A stretch of 64,000 nucleotides of DNA from Nocardiopsis metallicus (GTDB lineage: Bacteria > Actinomycetota > Actinomycetes > Streptosporangiales > Streptosporangiaceae): NCBI RefSeq assembly GCF_014201115.1, contig NZ_JACHDO010000001.1:1054001-1118000 (forward strand). Direction: 5' to 3'. The position numbers and the translations under genes are program-made. This document shows positions 35,239 through 48,020 of the stretch, piece after piece. The notes under the pieces are model-generated. The model had not been told where the DNA came from, searched no databases, and saw only the letters and a program-made list of their open reading frames with translations. Position 1 is the first letter of the stretch. Every line of letters begins with the position of its first letter.

Positions 35239-35467
35239 GTTCGCGCTCCAGGAGGCCGGTTCCCGGATCGCACGAGTTTCCCGAAGCACCCGGTTTCTCG
35301 GGTTAGGCTGGTGGACACCGCAGACCTCCCACACCTCCGTGCCCGTTCCCGTCCGGTTCGTCAGGGGCGGGCACGGGGCTTTTCCCTGGGGGTTCCAGCG
35401 GGCTTTCTTCGGGGGCACGCTCAGGAGCCCGCACGCTCCAGGTCTTCCGTAGGCGTTCAGCGCTGCT

Positions 35468-36016
35468 TCAGCCCCGGGGCCTGGGCACGTCCGTCTCACG
35501 GGGAGCGGAGAAGTCGGGGAAACGGGCCTCCTCCGAGTCCGGGACCAGCCGCACCACGGGGATCCCGTCGACCGGGTCGGCGCCGAGGCGCTCGTACTCC
35601 GCCACGCTGTCGCCGACGTCGTGGCCCAGCCCCCGCATCATCGCGGCGGCCAACTCCGGGTGCTGCTGCGCGTAGTGCGCCAGCACCCGGCCGGACTCCT
35701 CCGGGGGCAGCAGCTCGGCGGTGCCCCGCCGACGCCGGTTGCCGACCTGGAACAGCACCCGGGGCTCCACCCGGATGTTGCGGAACCACTGGGACCTGTC
35801 CCCGAAGCCCGAGGCCACCAGCACCGTGCCGGTGGTGTCGTTGCCGCCCACCACCTCCAGGACCGCCTGCCGGGCCTCGCCGGTGCTGCGGCCCCGGTGG
35901 GTGAGCAGCACGAACCGGCCGCCCAACACTGCGCCCAACCCCAGCCGGTAGAGCCAGATCGGGGCTCGGAACAGTGCGCGCTGGATCGGGTCCTTCGGCG
36001 GCTGGGTGAACGTCAT
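35468..36016 (-). CDS. Deazaflavin-dependent (DUF385-type) nitroreductase family protein
   Basis: 182 residues from ATG 36016, with AGGAGG five bases upstream. Family blocks are IWLYRLGLGAVLGGRFVLLTHRGRSTGEARQAVLEVV and VLVASGFGDRSQWFRNIRVEP; the GRSTG loop binds the deazaflavin phosphate. It is a second, distant relative of the Ddn-like protein encoded at 31007-31486. The C-terminal 40 residues are specific to this subgroup. It is divergent from the HEAT-like gene; both starts are 108 bp apart. Confidence 0.85.
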   Translation of the reverse strand: MTFTQPPKDPIQRALFRAPIWLYRLGLGAVLGGRFVLLTHRGRSTGEARQAVLEVVGGNDTTGTVLVASGFGDRSQWFRNIRVEPRVLFQVGNRRRRGTAELLPPEESGRVLAHYAQQHPELAAAMMRGLGHDVGDSVAEYERLGADPVDGIPVVRLVPDSEEARFPDFSAPRETDVPRPRG

Positions 36017-36123
36017 GGCGGCCTCCTGCGACAGGGTTTCCGGGCGCCCGAGTGTAGTGAGGAGCCCTTCCCCGACGCGCGGGTGCCACGCCAACGGTCA
36101 CTGCCCGCTGCCATGATGCGCCC

Positions 36124-37374
36124 ATGGACACCGCACCTGACAGCCTGCGCACCACCGACTGGTCCCGGACCTTCCACGCCTTCGGCCTCGGCACCGACAC
36201 TCCCAAGTACCTCGCCGACCTGCGGTCCGAGAAGGACAGCAGGCGCGCGGACGCGCTGGGCTACCTGTACAGCGCGATCCTGCACCAGGGCACCGTCTAC
36301 CCGGCCACACCCCCGGCGGTGCTCCACGTGGCTGGACTGCTGCCCGACCCCGCGGCCGACCGGCCGGTCCCCGGCATGTTCGACGAGGCCATGGGCACCG
36401 ACGCCGCACCGCTGCGCCAGCACCTGCTCCGCTTCCTCGCCGACGTGGCCCGGTCAGTGGCCGAGGTCGAGGTCTGCGGTGGTTACTCGGACGCGGAACT
36501 GGACGCCCTGGCCGACCCGGGCGAGCGGCGCGGTGAGCTGGACGCGTTCCTGGAACGGATGGCCCGCGCCGAGGACGACGATGCGGACGACGGCGAGGAG
36601 GTCGGGGAGGACCCGCTCCTGCAGATGGTGATGAACACGGCCCTGCGCGATCTGCGCCGGGCCGCGCCTGCGCTGCTCGAGGCAGTCCGGCCCCTGCTCA
36701 CGCACCGGGACCGCGGGGTGCGCCAGCACGCGGTGACGGCCGCCGGAGCGCTGAGCCGCATGGGCGGGGGGCTGGCTTTGGACCTGTCGGGCGCCGCCGA
36801 CTACGCGGAGTCCCGCGACGAGGGCGCCGCGATCGTCCTCGCTCTGGTGGAGAGCGGTGGCGACACCGCCGGGTTCCTCACCCACCACGACCCGGCGATC
36901 CGTGCCTGCGCCGCGCTCTCGCCCGCCCTGGCCGACGATCCCGCCGCCACCGCCGAACTCCGCACGGCTCTCCTGGACCCGGCCACCGCCGACGCCTGGT
37001 TCGAGGGCCGTCCGGGATACTTCGACGGACACGTGCGGTTCTCCCTGGTCAAAGCGCTCGTGGAACGCTCCGGCCCCGAGGACGCACCCGACCTGCTCCC
37101 GGTCTTTCAGGCTCTGGCAGCGGTGTCATCCCCGTTCGCCGCGGACCGGGACCTGCAAGGCCTGCTCCGCCTGGCCCTGGGCCAGGAGGGACGGAACGCC
37201 TCTCTACCGCTGGAGCACCTCAACGAAACCCAACGCGCCTACCTCAGGGCGATGGTGGACAGCGACAGCCTCTGGGACCCGGCCATCGCCAACCCCGGCT
37301 ATTCAGCGGAATTGGGAGGACCGACCCCTGACAGCACGAAAGGTGCCCCTACCTGCAAAGATGTGACTGTCTAG
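36124..37374 (+). pseudogene. HEAT-repeat-like protein, 3' end displaced by an IS1380 insertion
   Basis: As it stands the frame is 416 residues. Helical repeats (PALLEAVRPLLTHRDRGVRQHAVTAAGAL and FLTHHDPAIRACAALSPALADD) suggest a HEAT/ARM-like solenoid. An acidic stretch (AEDDDADDGEEVGED, near 155-170) lies before them. The last about 15 residues, from 37333, come from the IS. If the IS and one copy of the flanking 9-bp repeat ACCCCTGAC are removed, the frame continues GGPTPDESGSTLSSS and stops at 39025-39027. Only the very end is altered, so the product may still fold. The function is unknown. Confidence 0.6.
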
Positions 37375-38988
37375 GAAACATCACAGCAGAATCAGGAGCA
37401 CCTTTCTGGTGCACGAGCCTACCTGGGACCACCGCCTGTCCGTGACCGCCAACAGCACCAACCTCGTCGGGCATGCCGGAGCCGTCCTGCTCCGCCAGCT
37501 CGCCGACCGCACCGGCCTCACCCGGGCCCTCGCCACAGCCTTGCCCACCAGCACCGCCAACGGCTGGCGGGACCGGGCCACCACCCTGGTCCACCTGGTC
37601 ATCGCCATCGTGCTCGGCGCCCGCAACCTCTCCGAAGCCGAACGCCTGGGCCTGCACCACCGGCCCGTGTTCGGCCCACCCACTTCCGACTCCACCCTGC
37701 GCCGCGCCCTGAACGTCCTCGACGAGAGGGCCCTGGCGGCGATCGCCAAGGCCCGGCGGCAGATCCGCCGCCACGTGTGGACGCTGCTGCACCTGCGCCC
37801 CGGCGGGTTCCCCCAAGTGAAGGTCGCGGGCAAACCCCTGAAGGGATGGATCGTGCTGGACGCCGACGCCACGATCATCACCACCACCTCCAACAAGGAA
37901 GGGGCCGCACCCACCTTCAAGTCCAGTTTCGGGTTCCACCCCCTGGCCGCCTGGTGCGCCAACACCGGCGAGTGCCTGGCCATGCTGCTGCGCCCCGGCA
38001 ACGCCGGAGCCAACACCGCGAGCGACCACATCAACGTGCTCACCTGGGCCCTGGATCAGGTCCCCGGCTCTTCCCGGGCCAAGATCCTCGTCCGTATCGA
38101 CGGAGCCGGCGCCACCCACGACCTCCTCGAGTACCTGGAGAAGCTGAACACCAGCCGCAGGACGGTGCGCTTCACCGTCGGGTGGAAGATCACCACCGCG
38201 GACGAGGAGGCGATCGCGAAGATCCCCGAGAGCGCGTGGGAGAGCGCCGTGGACCAGAAAGGCGACCTCCAAGAGGGCTATGAGGTCGCCGAACTGACCG
38301 GGCTCAACACCCGCGAAGGCTGGCCCAAGGGGATGCGGCTCATCGTCCGCCGGGTACGCCCCTCCCGCCGCCACACCGCCAAGCTCACCGCCATGGAGAG
38401 GAAGACCGGTTGGCGCTACGCCATCTGCGCGACCAACATCAAGCGGATGCATCGGGTGCCGGGCTCCCACCAGGCCCAGTTTCTGGACGCGCTGCACCGA
38501 GACCACGCCGAGGTCGAGGATCGGGTGCGCACGAACAAGGCGATGGGGCTCGCGTTGTTGCCGTCATCGTCCTGGCAGGTCAACCAGGCGTGGGTGCTCG
38601 CGGCCAACCTGGCCGCGGATCTGGACGCCTGGCTGCGGTTGCTCACCCTGCACGATGCGGAGGACCTCGCGGATGCCGAGCCTGAGAGCATGCGGTTTCG
38701 GATCTACCACCTGCCCGCCCGTCTGGCCCGCCACGCCCGCCGCCGCTTCCTGCGTATCGAACGGTCCTGGCCCTGGGCGGAGGCGTTCACTACCTGCTGG
38801 CAGCGGTTGACCGCTCTGCCGACCCTCACCTGAGGATCGGGACCTGATCCGACGAGCAGCAGGAAGGAGGGAGCACGCAGTTCCGGGGTTCGTGGAGCCC
38901 GGCGCGCACCGCGGCGTCACGCGAGGGCTCGTTCCTGCCCGGACCAGGGACACCATGGGCGAAGTGCCGGATCAGAAGACGCGATCAG
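37333..38988 (+). mobile_element. IS1380 family insertion
   Basis: About 1.65 kb bounded by the direct repeat ACCCCTGAC (37324-37332 and 38989-38997), which may be a target duplication although IS1380 elements usually duplicate 4-5 bp. Clear terminal inverted repeats were not found, so the outer limits are uncertain and the right end may contain extra sequence. It encodes one intact transposase. Confidence 0.55.
37409..38833 (+). CDS. IS1380 family transposase
   Basis: 474 residues from GTG 37409. The N-terminus (LSVTANSTNLVGHAGAVLLRQLADRTGL) and LVHLVIAIVLGARNLSEAERLG are typical. The DDE core has the first Asp in WIVLDADATIITTTSNKEGA, the second in ILVRIDGAGATHDLLEYL, and the acidic residue in ALHRDHAEVEDRVRTNKAMGL. 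The long beta insertion (FTVGWKITTADEEAIAKIP) is characteristic of this family. The frame is intact, so the element may be active. Confidence 0.9.
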   Translation: MHEPTWDHRLSVTANSTNLVGHAGAVLLRQLADRTGLTRALATALPTSTANGWRDRATTLVHLVIAIVLGARNLSEAERLGLHHRPVFGPPTSDSTLRRALNVLDERALAAIAKARRQIRRHVWTLLHLRPGGFPQVKVAGKPLKGWIVLDADATIITTTSNKEGAAPTFKSSFGFHPLAAWCANTGECLAMLLRPGNAGANTASDHINVLTWALDQVPGSSRAKILVRIDGAGATHDLLEYLEKLNTSRRTVRFTVGWKITTADEEAIAKIPESAWESAVDQKGDLQEGYEVAELTGLNTREGWPKGMRLIVRRVRPSRRHTAKLTAMERKTGWRYAICATNIKRMHRVPGSHQAQFLDALHRDHAEVEDRVRTNKAMGLALLPSSSWQVNQAWVLAANLAADLDAWLRLLTLHDAEDLADAEPESMRFRIYHLPARLARHARRRFLRIERSWPWAEAFTTCWQRLTALPTLT

Positions 38989-39253
38989 ACCCCTGACGAA
39001 TCCGGGTCAACTTTGTCTTCCTCCTGAAAAGGCTTGGCCTGCCGCAGGCGCGGGAAACCTTGAGAGGACTGGCAGGGAATTCATGATCGTCTGAGCTCGA
39101 AAAACCGGGCGGTAGTGGACCGGAGCACACAATTCTGTTCTGGCCTGCATTGCTTTGCGGGTCGGAGCTCTGAGACGTAGAGCGCACTTGGCCCACATTC
39201 CCCAAATAAGGAACGGCGGAACTCTGGGACGGCTACCCGGAGGGGCGGCACCG

Positions 39254-39364
39254 ATGACGGATGCCTTTCCGCAGGACCTCGAGGGCCTGGATGAAGACGG
39301 AGCCGATGATGGGCGTCGTCACGTTCCCGCCGGTGCAAAGGCGGGGGAGGAGGACGAAGAGTGA
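39254..39364 (+). CDS. 36-residue acidic ORF coupled to the lipoprotein gene
   Basis: ATG 39254 (GGAGGGGCGG upstream) opens MTDAFPQDLEGLDEDGADDG and ends GEEDEE. Its stop overlaps the GTG start of the lipoprotein by four bases (GTGA). No domain is recognised. It may serve only to couple translation. The arrangement repeats that seen before the TnpB-like gene. Confidence 0.35.
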   Translation: MTDAFPQDLEGLDEDGADDGRRHVPAGAKAGEEDEE

Positions 39365-39701
39365 GAGCGCACCACTTTCCGCGGGTCCTTCTGGCGGGGG
39401 TGCTCCTGCTCGGGCTGGCAGGTTGTCAGGCGCGCGTCAACCAGGTCAGGATAGAGAACCGACTCGACGTTCCCGTGGTGAAATGGGTCAGCTCAAACCC
39501 CGATTCGATCCAGGAGCTTGAGTTCAAGAATCGCTGGAAAATAGCACCAGGAGAATACGAGTGGGTCTACTACTCTCCTGACGATCCGGGTTTCCCCTGG
39601 AACATCTGGCCGTTGATGTTCTGGGAGCCGAATCGCTGCGCGGACGACCTTTATATGTTTGTGGTGGCCGAGGACGGGCGTGAGTTCGTACGGGAACCAC
39701 C

Positions 39702-40985
39702 CAGGGCTCCGGCAAAGTCGGGTTGTAGGGATGTGACCTGCGTCTTCGTAGGGCGAACAAGCAGAAGCGGGCGTGTCCGACCCGGTTGGATGGAAGTTCT
39801 TCACGCTTTCGCCCAACCGAGGAACACGCCCGCGAATGTCATCGTCTCACCCCGGCGAGCTCATCGTCGAGCCCGTCTCCCGCCAGGATCACCTGATCCA
39901 GGTCCTTCAAGGTGTGCCCGACCCACGCAAACCCCGCGGACGACGCCACACCCTGGCCGCGCTGATCGCCGTGGCCGTCTGCGCGACCCTGGCCGGAGCC
40001 AAAGGGTTCACCGCGATCGGCCAGTGGGCCGCCGAGACCACCACCCACACCCTCACCGCCCTGGGCATGCTCCGGGGAGCCGCCGACGAGGCGACCTTTC
40101 GCCGCACCTTCGCCCGCTTGGACGCCGACCTGCTCGATCAGGTGCTGGGCGCTTGGGCCGCCACCCGCCTGATGGTGGTCAACGGGCTGCGGGTCATCTC
40201 CTTGGACGGCAAGACCCTGCGCGGTGCCCGTACCGGAACCGAACGGGCACCGCACCTGGTCGCCGCCTTGTGCGGCACCACCACCCTGGGCCAGGTCGCG
40301 GTGGACGCCAAAAGCAACGAGATTCCCGCCGTGCGGGACCTGCTCGGCCTCCTGGACATCGACGGAGCGGTCGTCACCCTTGACGCGATGCACACCCAGA
40401 CCGACACCGCTACCACCATCCGGACCGGGGGCGCCCACTACGTCTTCACAGTCAAGGCCAACAACAAAAACCTGTACGCCCAGCTCAAGAAGGTGCCGTG
40501 GAAGCACGTGCCCGTACACACCACACGCGATACCGGGCACGGGCGCAAAGAGACCCGCACCATCAAGACCGCCCAGGTCCCGGCATGGGTCACCTTCGAA
40601 GGCGCCGCTCAGATCGCCCAGCTACGCCGCACCACCTGGCGCAAGAAGTCCAAGGGCTCACCCAAACGCAAGAGCGTGGAGGTCGTCTACCTGATCACCT
40701 CGGCCGACCACCGCGTTGCTCCTGCGTTGGTGCTGTCCGGGTGGGTGCGCCAGCACTGGGGGATCGAGAACAAGCTCCATCACGTGCGGGATGTGACCTA
40801 CGACGAGGACCGCTCCCAAGTGCGCACGGGCAGCGCTCCCCAGGTCATGGCGACCCTGCGCAACACCGCGATCGGACTGCTGCGAGCAGCCGGGTTCGAC
40901 AACATCGCCCAGGCCAACCGTCACATGATCCGCGACGAGGCTCGCCCACTCAGACTCCTACAGACCTGACTTTGCCGGAGCCCTG
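39702..40985 (+). mobile_element. ISAs1 family insertion sequence (1284 bp)
   Basis: Terminal inverted repeats CAGGGCTCCGGCAAAGTC (39702-39719) and the exact complement (40968-40985) extend with mismatches further inward. The flanking 10-bp direct repeats GGGAACCACC (39692-39701 and 40986-40995) are the target duplication; 8-10 bp is normal for ISAs1. It contains one intact transposase gene. Confidence 0.92.
39773..40969 (+). CDS. ISAs1 family transposase
   Basis: 398 residues. The N-terminal DDE-associated domain reads [45 protein letters not shown]. The catalytic core has [13 protein letters not shown] (first Asp), [17 protein letters not shown] (second Asp) and [24 protein letters not shown] (Glu), all diagnostic of ISAs1 (H-repeat) transposases. 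ATG 39773 is used here; ATG 39836 would also leave the whole domain. Intact and probably active. Confidence 0.92.
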   Translation: MSDPVGWKFFTLSPNRGTRPRMSSSHPGELIVEPVSRQDHLIQVLQGVPDPRKPRGRRHTLAALIAVAVCATLAGAKGFTAIGQWAAETTTHTLTALGMLRGAADEATFRRTFARLDADLLDQVLGAWAATRLMVVNGLRVISLDGKTLRGARTGTERAPHLVAALCGTTTLGQVAVDAKSNEIPAVRDLLGLLDIDGAVVTLDAMHTQTDTATTIRTGGAHYVFTVKANNKNLYAQLKKVPWKHVPVHTTRDTGHGRKETRTIKTAQVPAWVTFEGAAQIAQLRRTTWRKKSKGSPKRKSVEVVYLITSADHRVAPALVLSGWVRQHWGIENKLHHVRDVTYDEDRSQVRTGSAPQVMATLRNTAIGLLRAAGFDNIAQANRHMIRDEARPLRLLQT

Positions 40986-41172
40986 GGGAACCACCGCTGT
41001 GTGCGGATGACGGTGCGGAGTGGGTCGTCTCCGACTGACGCCGGACCGGGGCGGGTTGTCTGATACGGGTGTTGGGTTCTGTCCTATTTCGCCCTGTTGT
41101 GTGTGGCCACCTGTGGTCACGACCTCGCGGAAACACCACCATCGGGGTGCTCGGCGTGGTGGGATAACGCCC

Positions 41173-41598
41173 ATGACCACGACCTCGACCGGTACACCCA
41201 CCCGGCCCAGCGCCGCGGCGGAGCTCATCGCGGACTTCGTCTCCACCGGAGGCCGCCTCTCCGACCGCGCCGACCTCGCCCAGTTCCTGCGACAGCACCG
41301 CCTGGTCACCGAAGGCGCCATCCCGATCACCCTCGCCGACCTCGACGAGGCGATCACGCTGCGCGACGGCATGCGCTCCCTGCTCGACCGCGGGACCGCC
41401 CCCGATCCCGAAGTCCTCGGCCGCGCGCAGAAGGTCCTGGACGGGCTGCGCGTCACCGTTCGGCTGGAACCCGCCGAGCAGGCCGAGTCCCCCTTGGCTC
41501 CCGCCGTCGTCGACGAGGTCCGCCGCGGCCTGGCCCGTATCGCCGGGGCCTGGGCGGCGGTCCTGGCCACGGGGGAGTGGCGCCGCCTGCGTCTGTGA
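41173..41598 (+). pseudogene. ABATE-domain protein lacking its CGNR zinc finger
   Basis: 141 residues from ATG 41173. The sequence AAELIADFVSTGGRLSDRADLAQFLRQHRLV, the helical middle and the end AGAWAAVLATGEWRRLRL correspond to the ABATE domain of putative stress-induced CGNR regulators. Full-length members continue after this point with a C-terminal CGNR zinc finger (C-x4-C pattern); here a TGA follows directly, where a Cys codon is expected, and the downstream DNA instead encodes a lipoprotein-like fragment. The DNA-binding or metal-binding part is therefore missing. Confidence 0.6.
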
Positions 41599-41617
41599 CC
41601 GCTCGCCGGGAGCCGCT

Positions 41618-41723
41618 CCCCTGCCGGCACGAGCTCTACCTGATCGCGGCCTCCGAGGGTGGCCGCCGGTTCGTGCACGAGCCCCCGCTGCGCTTGGACG
41701 GGGAGTGGATCCTCGCGGCGTGA
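41618..41723 (+). pseudogene. C-terminal fragment related to the interrupted lipoprotein
   Basis: The plus-strand frame reads CRHELYLIAASEGGRRFVHE then PPLRLDGEWILAA and a stop at 41721. It aligns with the lipoprotein end CADDLYMFVVAEDGREFVRE, PPLCADDGAEWVVSD. There is no start codon or signal peptide. It is the remnant of a tandem paralogue, separated from the first copy by the ABATE fragment. Confidence 0.6.
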
Positions 41724-41770
41724 AGCACTCTGTGGCGCGACTCGGCGGGCTCGGACCGCAGCCGAGGGAC

Positions 41771-42970
41771 TCAGCCGAGCAGCGCTGCCAGCGGGCCCTT
41801 CTTTTTCGGGGCGGCGGCCCAGCGCTGTTCCAGGAACTCCTCCCACCGCTGGGTGATGTCCTCCAGCTGGTAGGCCGAGGCCGAGGCCAGCGCGGCCTCG
41901 CCCATGCGGTGGCGTTCCTCGCGGTCGCTGACCAGGCGGGACAGCGCCTCGCCGAGAGCCTTGGTGTCCTGCGGCGGGACGAGCAGTCCGTTGCGGCCGT
42001 GCTCGATGATCTCCCTCGGGCCGTGCGGGCAGTCGAAGCTCACCACCGGGACCCCCACGGAGAAGGCCTCGATGATGGTCATCCCGAAGCCCTCCACCCG
42101 GGAGCTGACCGCCAGCAGGGAGGCCTTGGACAGCTCGCCCAGCATGTCGGTGGTGCGGCCGCGCAGGCTCACGTGGTCGCCCAGACCCAGCCGGTCGATG
42201 GTCGCGCGCAGCTCCTCGTCCCGGTCCCCGCCGCCGTGGATGTGCAGGCGCCACTGCGGGTGCTCGGCGACCACGTGGGAGAACGCCTCCACCAGCAGCG
42301 GGTACTGCTTGACCGGGGAGAACCGCCCGGCCGCCGCGATCACCGGCTCGTCCAGGGTGGCCCGGGGCGGCTCACCCGGCTCCAGGGCGTTGGGCAGCGC
42401 GGTCAACCAGTCCTCGGAAGCGCCGAGCAGCTTCTCGTAGGCGGCCCGGTCGGTCTGGGTGAGTACGCTCAGCCCGTCCAGCTTCGGGTAGGAGCGGGTG
42501 ATGGCCTTGCGGACCTCCGGTTTGTGCTCGGCCAGGTTGAGGTGCTCCTGTCCGATGGTCAGCAGGCGCGAGGGCGCCCATGCGGCGATGAGCAGGTTGA
42601 TCCCCGGGCGGGTGCCGATCACCACGTCCGCCTTGGTGGTGCGCAGGTAGTGGCGCAGCCCGGTGACCGCCTCCGGGGTGAAGTTCTTGTTCCGGCGCCG
42701 CTCCGCCTTGGGCACGATCTTGTCGGCCTGCTTGGCCCAGCGCTCACGCACGCGTTCGCGGGGGCGTTGGACCACCGGCTGGTCGGTGTCGTCGCTCAAC
42801 GGGACCAGTCGGACCCCGTCAGCGGGGGTGAAGAAGGGGTGTCTGCGTTTGCGGACCAGACTCACGATCTCCACTTCGTGGCGAGCCGACAGCCCCCGCG
42901 CCAGGTTGTGCACGGTCCGGACCGTGCCACCCATGGCGTAGCCGTTGGCGATGACGAAGGCGATCCTCAC
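41771..42970 (-). CDS. GT4 family glycosyltransferase
   Basis: 399 residues from GTG 42970, with CAGGGGAAACTT upstream. The first Rossmann domain begins VRIAFVIANGYAMGGTVRTVHNLARGL, with the acceptor-side GG loop. The second has PVIAAAGRFSPVKQYPLLVEAF, HIHGGGDRDEELR and the nucleotide-sugar motif SSRVEGFGMTIIEAFSVGVPVVSFDCPHGPREII, where the E-x7-E acidic pair of GT4 is seen. It retains the sugar configuration. It may glycosylate teichoic-acid-like or capsule polymers, as do its relatives with this N-terminus; the substrate is not determinable. Confidence 0.88.
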   Translation of the reverse strand: MRIAFVIANGYAMGGTVRTVHNLARGLSARHEVEIVSLVRKRRHPFFTPADGVRLVPLSDDTDQPVVQRPRERVRERWAKQADKIVPKAERRRNKNFTPEAVTGLRHYLRTTKADVVIGTRPGINLLIAAWAPSRLLTIGQEHLNLAEHKPEVRKAITRSYPKLDGLSVLTQTDRAAYEKLLGASEDWLTALPNALEPGEPPRATLDEPVIAAAGRFSPVKQYPLLVEAFSHVVAEHPQWRLHIHGGGDRDEELRATIDRLGLGDHVSLRGRTTDMLGELSKASLLAVSSRVEGFGMTIIEAFSVGVPVVSFDCPHGPREIIEHGRNGLLVPPQDTKALGEALSRLVSDREERHRMGEAALASASAYQLEDITQRWEEFLEQRWAAAPKKKGPLAALLG

Positions 42971-43046
42971 AAGTTTCCCCTGTAATCCCACCTCGCGCGG
43001 TCGGGGAGGGCACTCGTCCCAGGCCCCGGGGCGACAGGCCGTCGGA

Positions 43047-43085
43047 CCCCGGAGTGCGTGTACCCCCGTACCACGCACTCCGGGG
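43047..43085 (-). terminator. Terminator of the PAC2 gene
   Basis: CCCCGGAGTGCGTG (43047-43060) and its exact complement (43072-43085) form a 14-bp stem with an 11-nt loop between the PAC2 stop and the glycosyltransferase start. Confidence 0.65.
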
Positions 43086-43234
43086 CCCTGGCTCTTCCCC
43101 CGGTCCGCGAGCCATCACCCGCAAACTAGCGGGGAGCACCTAAAGATGAGGTAACGGAAAACCAGGACCCTGTGGACATTCATCCGGAGATCGGTTAAGT
43201 GCCGACTCGGGCCGACCAGGCCGGGTGGCCCGCC

Positions 43235-44074
43235 CTAACCGTCGTCGCGGCGGCGCAGGTAGCGCTCGAACTCCTGGGCGATGGCGTCGCCGCTGGCCTC
43301 GGGCAGCTCCACCGTGTCCTTGGCCTCCTCCAGGCCGCGCACGTAGGCCGCTATGTCCTCGTCCTCGGCGGTGAGGTCGTTGACGCTCGCCTCCCAGGAA
43401 ACCGAGTCCTCGGGCAGGTCGCCCAGCGGAACCTCGGTCTCCAGGAAGTCCTGGACCCAGCTCAGCAGGGCCAGGGTCGCCTTCGGGCACGGCGGTTGGG
43501 CCACGTAGTGGGGGATCGCCGCCCACAGCGACACCGTCTCCACACCCACCGAGCTGAACACGTCGTGCACGACCCCGACGATGCCGGTCGGCCCCGAGTA
43601 CGTGGCCGCCTCCAGCCCGTACCGGGTGCCCAGCTCCAGCGGCGAGGACATCCCCGTCACCGGGATGGGGCGGGTGTGCGGGGCGTCGGCCAGCAGCGAG
43701 CCGAGGATCACGGCGCGCCGGACCCCCAGTTCACGGGCGATCGCGAGCAGGTCGGCGGAGTAGGAGCGCCAGCGCATGTTCGGCTCGGGGCCGGTCACCA
43801 GGACCACGTCGCGCCGCGAACCGGGCGGCCTGACCACCCGCACCCGGGTGGTGGGCCACTCCATCGAGTTCAGCTGGCCCTCGGCCACGGTCATCCGCGG
43901 CCGGGTGACCTGGAAGTCGTAGTAGTCGTCCGGAGCCAGGGCGCACAGCTCCTTGGCGCCCCACTTCTCGGACAGGTGTTCCACGGCGAGACTCGCCGCC
44001 TCACCGGCGTCGTTCCATCCTTCGAACGCCGCCACCATCACAGGCTCGACGAGCTCGCGGTCGAGCTGGATCAT
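43235..44074 (-). CDS. PAC2 family protein
   Basis: 279 residues. The family blocks are VMVAAFEGWNDAGEAASLAVEHL at the N-terminus, RRAVILGSLLADAPHTRPIPV in the middle, and GPTGIVGVVHDVFSSVGVETVSLWAAIPHYV. PAC2 proteins resemble eukaryotic proteasome assembly chaperones; in actinobacteria, which have proteasomes, the role is unproven. The C-terminal 60 residues are acidic and helical. Neighbourhood with metH, transcribed divergently, is common in actinomycetes. Confidence 0.9.
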   Translation of the reverse strand: MIQLDRELVEPVMVAAFEGWNDAGEAASLAVEHLSEKWGAKELCALAPDDYYDFQVTRPRMTVAEGQLNSMEWPTTRVRVVRPPGSRRDVVLVTGPEPNMRWRSYSADLLAIARELGVRRAVILGSLLADAPHTRPIPVTGMSSPLELGTRYGLEAATYSGPTGIVGVVHDVFSSVGVETVSLWAAIPHYVAQPPCPKATLALLSWVQDFLETEVPLGDLPEDSVSWEASVNDLTAEDEDIAAYVRGLEEAKDTVELPEASGDAIAQEFERYLRRRDDG

Positions 44075-44415
44075 GGACGGCCCCTTCCTGGACGCGGACG
44101 ATCACCACCCTATGGGGTGGCGCCACAGCCCGGAAACCGTAATTCGGACTCCGTCCGCAGAGGTTACTCCCGCCACTTTGGGACACCTGTCTCACGTGGC
44201 GAAACTCCCGATGGGGTAGCCTCGCGACCAGCGACTGACCGGGCGTGATCGCCCCAGGGCCTGTTCCGCGGAACTCGCCCGAGGACACTGCCGTCCCCGG
44301 CCGCCCGACCCCGCCCCGCGCCGTGGGCCGACCCAGCCACCGTTCCCATCCGTGCCGCTTGTCACCGGGGCGGACACTGGGCCGCCGCGGTGCCCCGAGA
44401 CTAGAGTTGCTCAAT
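44075..44415. other. 341-bp divergent intergenic region PAC2/metH
   Basis: No gene is seen. TAGAGT (44402-44407) lies eight bases before the metH ATG and would give a leaderless or near-leaderless transcript. No cobalamin riboswitch features were recognised. Confidence 0.5.
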
Positions 44416-47889
<3,474 letters not shown>

Positions 47890-47907
47890 CCTACCGGTCG
47901 AGAGGGC

Positions 47908-47938
47908 GGCCCCGCCGGTGAACGTCACCGGTGGGGCC
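47908..47938 (+). terminator. Terminator of metH
   Basis: GGCCCCGCCGGTGA (47908-47921) pairs with TCACCGGTGGGGCC (47925-47938), 14 bp with one G-T mismatch and a 3-nt loop. Confidence 0.7.
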
Positions 47939-48020
47939 GATCCCTGTCAGGGGTCAGCCAGCCATCGCCGGAGGCCGGCCACCACCCGGCTGCCGGCCAG
48001 CCGCCACGCCACGAGTCGAG

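Larger units (their letters stand above)
39361..41038 (+). pseudogene. Lipoprotein gene interrupted by an ISAs1 element
   Basis: GTG 39361 starts MRAHHFPRVLLAGVLLLGLAGC, a lipoprotein signal with lipobox LAGC. The mature part has VNQVRIENRLDVPVVKWVSS and APGEYEWVYYSPDDPG, with CADDLYMFVVAEDGREFVREPP near the break at 39701. Deleting the IS plus one 10-bp duplication (GGGAACCACC) joins 39701 to 40996 and gives LCADDGAEWVVSD followed by a stop at 41036. The restored protein has 127 residues. The family is not recognised. A second fragment of a paralogue lies at 41618-41723. Exact restoration implies recent loss. Confidence 0.8.

Noticed and set aside
44075..44415. Possible cobalamin riboswitch before metH
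   Set aside because: No B12-box-like conserved core was recognised and a -10 box lies next to the ATG.
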